Source: Rhizobium sp. R635 (GTDB lineage Bacteria > Pseudomonadota > Alphaproteobacteria > Rhizobiales > Rhizobiaceae). From it: a stretch of 64,000 nucleotides of DNA. Location of the stretch: contig NZ_LOKX01000032.1 of the NCBI RefSeq assembly GCF_002211285.1, positions 62,001-126,000 of the forward strand, read 5' to 3'. The position numbers and the translations under genes are program-made. Every line of letters starts with the position of its first letter. Position 1 is the first letter of the stretch. The notes under the pieces are model-generated. The model saw only the letters and a program-made list of their open reading frames with translations, was not told the DNA's origin and made no database searches. Shown piece after piece: positions 61,507-64,000 of this stretch.

Positions 61507-61521
61507 CTGCGGGTGCCGCAG
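61507..61521 (+). other. Small hairpin upstream of the nuclease effector gene
   Basis: CTGCGG-GTG-CCGCAG forms a perfect 6-bp stem with a 3-base loop in the 89 bp gap between the DUF2169 gene and the DUF4150-Ntox15 gene. It is too small to call a terminator with confidence and no U-run follows directly. Confidence 0.3.
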
Positions 61522-61559
61522 ACTGAACATTCTTTAGATAAACGGAGACTGCAAGCGAC

Positions 61560-63026
61560 ATGAGCCTTCCGTCCGCCACTGATATCCGTATCGGCGATCC
61601 GGAGTATCCAAGTCCTTGGACGACCAGTCGTCCTTTAGAAGCACTGCGCGATACTGACGAAGCGCGGATCGTGTCGCTCGCACCGGATGTTTGTCTGACT
61701 CCGGTGGGATCCTCCACAGTGCCAATTCCTTACCCAATTGTCGATTATTGCGGCCACGACCGCAGTTTCACGCCAACCGTGCGGTTCGCTGGCAAGAAGG
61801 CCATGGTCATGCGTTCGTGTACTACACATGTACACGGCGACAAGCCGGGGGTGCGAAAGGGCGTTAAATCCGGGACCGTTGAAAGCATTTGCGAACCGAT
61901 AGGCCATGCCTCCCAAATCAGGGCAGAGGGTTCGCACGTTATCCGGCATCTGGATCGCTTCTGGATGAACAGCCGAAACACGCAAGGCGAGGCTCTTTTT
62001 GTCCGTAGCACCGCAACGTTCGCTGCACCCAAAGACGATGATCCTGTATGGGGCTCGTTGCGTTATACGCAGCTTGCCGCAAACGACGATCCTAAAACTG
62101 CTTCGGATACAGCACCACCTGGCGCGATTCTCGGTTTCGTGGCGCCTGTAGGCGGTATCCCGGCGCTAGCGGGAGGGGGAACAGCGACTGGCGGCGCGGT
62201 CGCGGGGGGCGCCACTACCACCGCGGGAACTGCGGCTGGTGTCGGTCTTGGAACCGCATTACTTGGAATAGGCGTCTTTGCTGTGGGCGTACTTTTCCCC
62301 ACCAACAAAACCAACTTCTCGGACTTCATTCCACAAGACGACCATGAACGGCAGCTTGTTCAAGATGCTTCGCAACGAATAGGTCGCCTTCCATTTTGGG
62401 ACGGCGGACAATCCATAAAACAAGAAACGCTTGCGCAGATATACCAGCGCAGGCAGACCCAAACTCAGACTCAAACCCAAACGCAGATTGGCCCGCGTCC
62501 CCAGGCTGTTCCGCTTCCAGCGACCGGGAATGGCCGTGTAAGCAACCCGCGATGCTATCTGCTGCCATTTTACTTTACTACGCCTGTGCGGGGTACGAGA
62601 GCGGAAATGCAGAGGCAGCTCACTCTGCAACAGGGTGTTTTGAACGGTAAGAATCCGTGTACGGCCGCAGCGGATATTGCCCAGTATCCCGTCAACAAGC
62701 CTATCGGGGAGGCTGCAAGGCCTGGGGAGCGTCAGCGTCTGTTGACCATAAGAGCAAACCAGATCCGGGCACTTAATCCTAGCCTTTCCCCTGCGCAAGC
62801 GATGGCGCGCGCCCAACAAACGGCCGTTCGTCAAGATGCAATCCATACTCTCGATATGGTTGCTGGTGGACAGCCAACGGTATTTTCCGGGCTTGGCGGT
62901 CGTAGCGAGAATCGATCCATAGGATCTCAATGGGGAGGTGGAAAGGCTGGAATTCTCAATGATTATGCTACAACTCAATGCCGAAATGGTTGCCCCAGGA
63001 TGCAGACATCCCTGATCGCGATTTGA
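61560..63026 (+). CDS. T6SS nuclease effector: DUF4150 (PAAR-like) plus Ntox15 (Tde type)
   Basis: A 488-residue specialised effector. The DUF4150 PAAR-like domain spans about 30-145 (APDVCLTPVGSSTVPIPYP, HGDKPGVRKGVKSGTVESIC) and would cap the VgrG tip. A Gly/Ala-rich, membrane-prone stretch lies at about 185-255, followed by a QT repeat (about 297-309). The C-terminal Ntox15-like toxin domain has HTLD at 429-432 (HTLDMVAGG), matching the HxxD motif of the Agrobacterium Tde DNases. The toxin domain also has several Cys (TQCRNGCPR). The GAD-like immunity gene follows 10 bp later. DNase activity is inferred from the family. Confidence 0.85.
   Translation: MSLPSATDIRIGDPEYPSPWTTSRPLEALRDTDEARIVSLAPDVCLTPVGSSTVPIPYPIVDYCGHDRSFTPTVRFAGKKAMVMRSCTTHVHGDKPGVRKGVKSGTVESICEPIGHASQIRAEGSHVIRHLDRFWMNSRNTQGEALFVRSTATFAAPKDDDPVWGSLRYTQLAANDDPKTASDTAPPGAILGFVAPVGGIPALAGGGTATGGAVAGGATTTAGTAAGVGLGTALLGIGVFAVGVLFPTNKTNFSDFIPQDDHERQLVQDASQRIGRLPFWDGGQSIKQETLAQIYQRRQTQTQTQTQTQIGPRPQAVPLPATGNGRVSNPRCYLLPFYFTTPVRGTRAEMQRQLTLQQGVLNGKNPCTAAADIAQYPVNKPIGEAARPGERQRLLTIRANQIRALNPSLSPAQAMARAQQTAVRQDAIHTLDMVAGGQPTVFSGLGGRSENRSIGSQWGGGKAGILNDYATTQCRNGCPRMQTSLIAI
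62455..62493 (+). repeat. Gln-Thr dipeptide repeat inside the effector gene
   Basis: A run of CAGAC/CAAAC-type hexamer units encodes QTQTQTQTQTQ between the PAAR-like part and the toxin domain. Slippage-prone short repeats like this can change linker length between strains. Confidence 0.75.
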
Positions 63027-63036
63027 GGAGATACGA

Positions 63037-63789
63037 ATGACCGCAGAAGAATTTCTTGAGGCGCGAGGCAAGCCCCACGAGGCAAGAAGGATCTCGGAAG
63101 ACGAAGCGGAAAGTATTGTGGAGCGCGTTCCAGAGGACCTGATAGAGTTCTGGATGCAACATGGTGTAGGATATTATGCAAACAGGAACTACTGGCTCTG
63201 CACGCCGGCCCTTTTCGAGGGCTTCTTTCGCCAGATTTTGGCGAATGTGCCGGAATTGAATGCCGATGACCTGTCCGCCTTCGGATATTCGAGCCTCGGA
63301 ACCGTCAATCTCTGGCATAGGGCAGGACGACATTTCACGTTTTCGCTTGATGTCGCGCTGCTGATGGATTTGACGAGCAGAACCCGAACTGATCCTCCAC
63401 CCCATGACCTGGAGGAGATCTATCGGGCGGCTGGTGTGGACATGCCCCACAACGCGGTCGAATTGTTTCTGGAAGCCAGGTCTGCGCCGGAGGACATCTG
63501 GAGCATATTGCTGGGGGCAACCAGCGCCGATTCATACAAGGCAATTTATGACGATAACGGTAAAGCCCTTACGCCGCAACTCCGCCGAAGCCTGGGTGAA
63601 CTTTCGCAGAACGAGATCTATTTCCGAGACAGAAATGCTGAAAGAAATACGGTTGATCACTATCAAAAACTGAAAATTTCCGAGGCCGTCCCGCGCGTGC
63701 CCGGTGAGATCTACTATTCATTTGCAATCGAGGTCGGGGGACAGCAGCAAATTGTATCTCAAACGATTCCCTCTGGTAGCGTCCGCTAA
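63037..63789 (+). CDS. GAD-like/DUF1851 immunity protein (Tdi type)
   Basis: A 250-residue cytoplasmic protein with an N-terminal GAD-like domain (AEEFLEARGKPHEARRISED, VPEDLIEFWMQHGVGYYANRNYW) and a C-terminal DUF1851-like part (PPHDLEEIYRAAGVDMPHN and following). This two-domain layout is that of the Tdi immunity proteins that neutralise Tde nucleases in Agrobacterium. The start has GAGGAG 6 bases upstream. Base composition is less GC-rich than the T6SS core genes, as usual for toxin-immunity cassettes. Confidence 0.82.
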   Translation: MTAEEFLEARGKPHEARRISEDEAESIVERVPEDLIEFWMQHGVGYYANRNYWLCTPALFEGFFRQILANVPELNADDLSAFGYSSLGTVNLWHRAGRHFTFSLDVALLMDLTSRTRTDPPPHDLEEIYRAAGVDMPHNAVELFLEARSAPEDIWSILLGATSADSYKAIYDDNGKALTPQLRRSLGELSQNEIYFRDRNAERNTVDHYQKLKISEAVPRVPGEIYYSFAIEVGGQQQIVSQTIPSGSVR

Positions 63790-63917
63790 TTTGTGTGGGC
63801 CTATGGTTGTTGCCGCATCGCATGTCCACCTCCGCCGCAGCAAGCAGGAAATCGCACTGCCGCCATGCGGGTTCAAGTCAAAGTTGTGGCTAGTGGTTCT
63901 ATAAATAGGGTAGCGGC

Positions 63918-64000
63918 ATGAGCATCCCGCGCGATAATTATGTCGGTGAGCCCGACTATCCGGCGCCTTGGACGACGAAGCAGCCGCGCGAAGGTTTGCG
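63918..64000 (+). CDS. Second DUF4150/PAAR-like protein (partial, runs off the right edge)
   Basis: The 27 complete codons visible encode MSIPRDNYVGEPDYPAPWTT and onward. This closely parallels the first residues of the Tde-type effector at 61560 (MSLPSATDIRIGDPEYPSPW). It is therefore the start of another DUF4150 protein, probably a second effector of the same spike-loading class. Only the N-terminal tag is visible; the toxin type is unknown. Confidence 0.75.
   Translation, partial: MSIPRDNYVGEPDYPAPWTTKQPREGL

Noticed and set aside
62455..62493. Short repeat as a CRISPR or regulatory repeat array
   Set aside because: It is a hexamer-type coding repeat giving Gln-Thr pairs inside an intact gene, with no spacers.

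Overview
The window looks like a high-GC Rhizobiaceae genome (Rhizobium-like; chromosome or plasmid cannot be decided). The best evidence is a type VI secretion system (T6SS) in the impA-to-impN order known from Rhizobium leguminosarum, facing a clpV-hcp-effector operon laid out as in Agrobacterium. No rRNA, tRNA, CRISPR array or insertion sequence was recognised.

Layout. 1-2.3 kb: end of a nitrate-type ABC uptake operon (nrtA, nrtB; the ATPase gene would lie off the left edge). 2.7-4.8 kb: a PAS-GGDEF-EAL c-di-GMP enzyme and a stand-alone LuxR-type HTH protein. 4.8-19.4 kb: an amino-acid catabolism block. It holds an Lrp regulator divergent from dadX-dadA, an AraC regulator, a dpaL/M20 hydrolase/M20 amidohydrolase operon with its own Lrp regulator, an omega-amino-acid aminotransferase with an XRE-cupin regulator, a proC-like reductase, and a GntR regulator with a MLD-family reductase and a proline racemase superfamily gene. 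The last gene is interrupted by an in-frame TGA. 19.4-20.9 kb: two exported proteins of unknown function. 21-23.6 kb: a TadE/TadE/TadG-vWA pilus operon. 23.7-30.7 kb: an orphan sugar-type binding protein behind a membrane GGDEF-EAL protein, a 1 kb stretch with no convincing gene, and a triple-PAS GGDEF-EAL protein. 31-33.5 kb: an ECF sigma factor with cupredoxin, DUF4142 and DUF488 genes. 33.7-34.9 kb: a Wza/PssN-like export lipoprotein.

34.9-64 kb is the T6SS. The minus-strand operon runs from tssA (impA) at 53.6 kb down to ppkA (impN) at 34.9 kb. It encodes sheath, baseplate, membrane complex and the Fha/PpkA/TagF-PppA control module, mostly with overlapping start and stop codons. The plus-strand operon carries clpV and hcp, a Tai4/Tae4 immunity/amidase pair, vgrG with an unusual insertion, a DUF2169 adaptor, a DUF4150-Ntox15 nuclease effector of the Tde type with an HxxD motif, and its GAD-like immunity protein. 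A second DUF4150 gene starts 83 bases before the right edge, so the effector array continues.

The most interesting points are the effector cargo end (58-64 kb), the in-frame stop in the proline racemase-like gene together with a palindrome shared with the gntR promoter region, and the pairing of an orphan binding protein with a membrane c-di-GMP enzyme.
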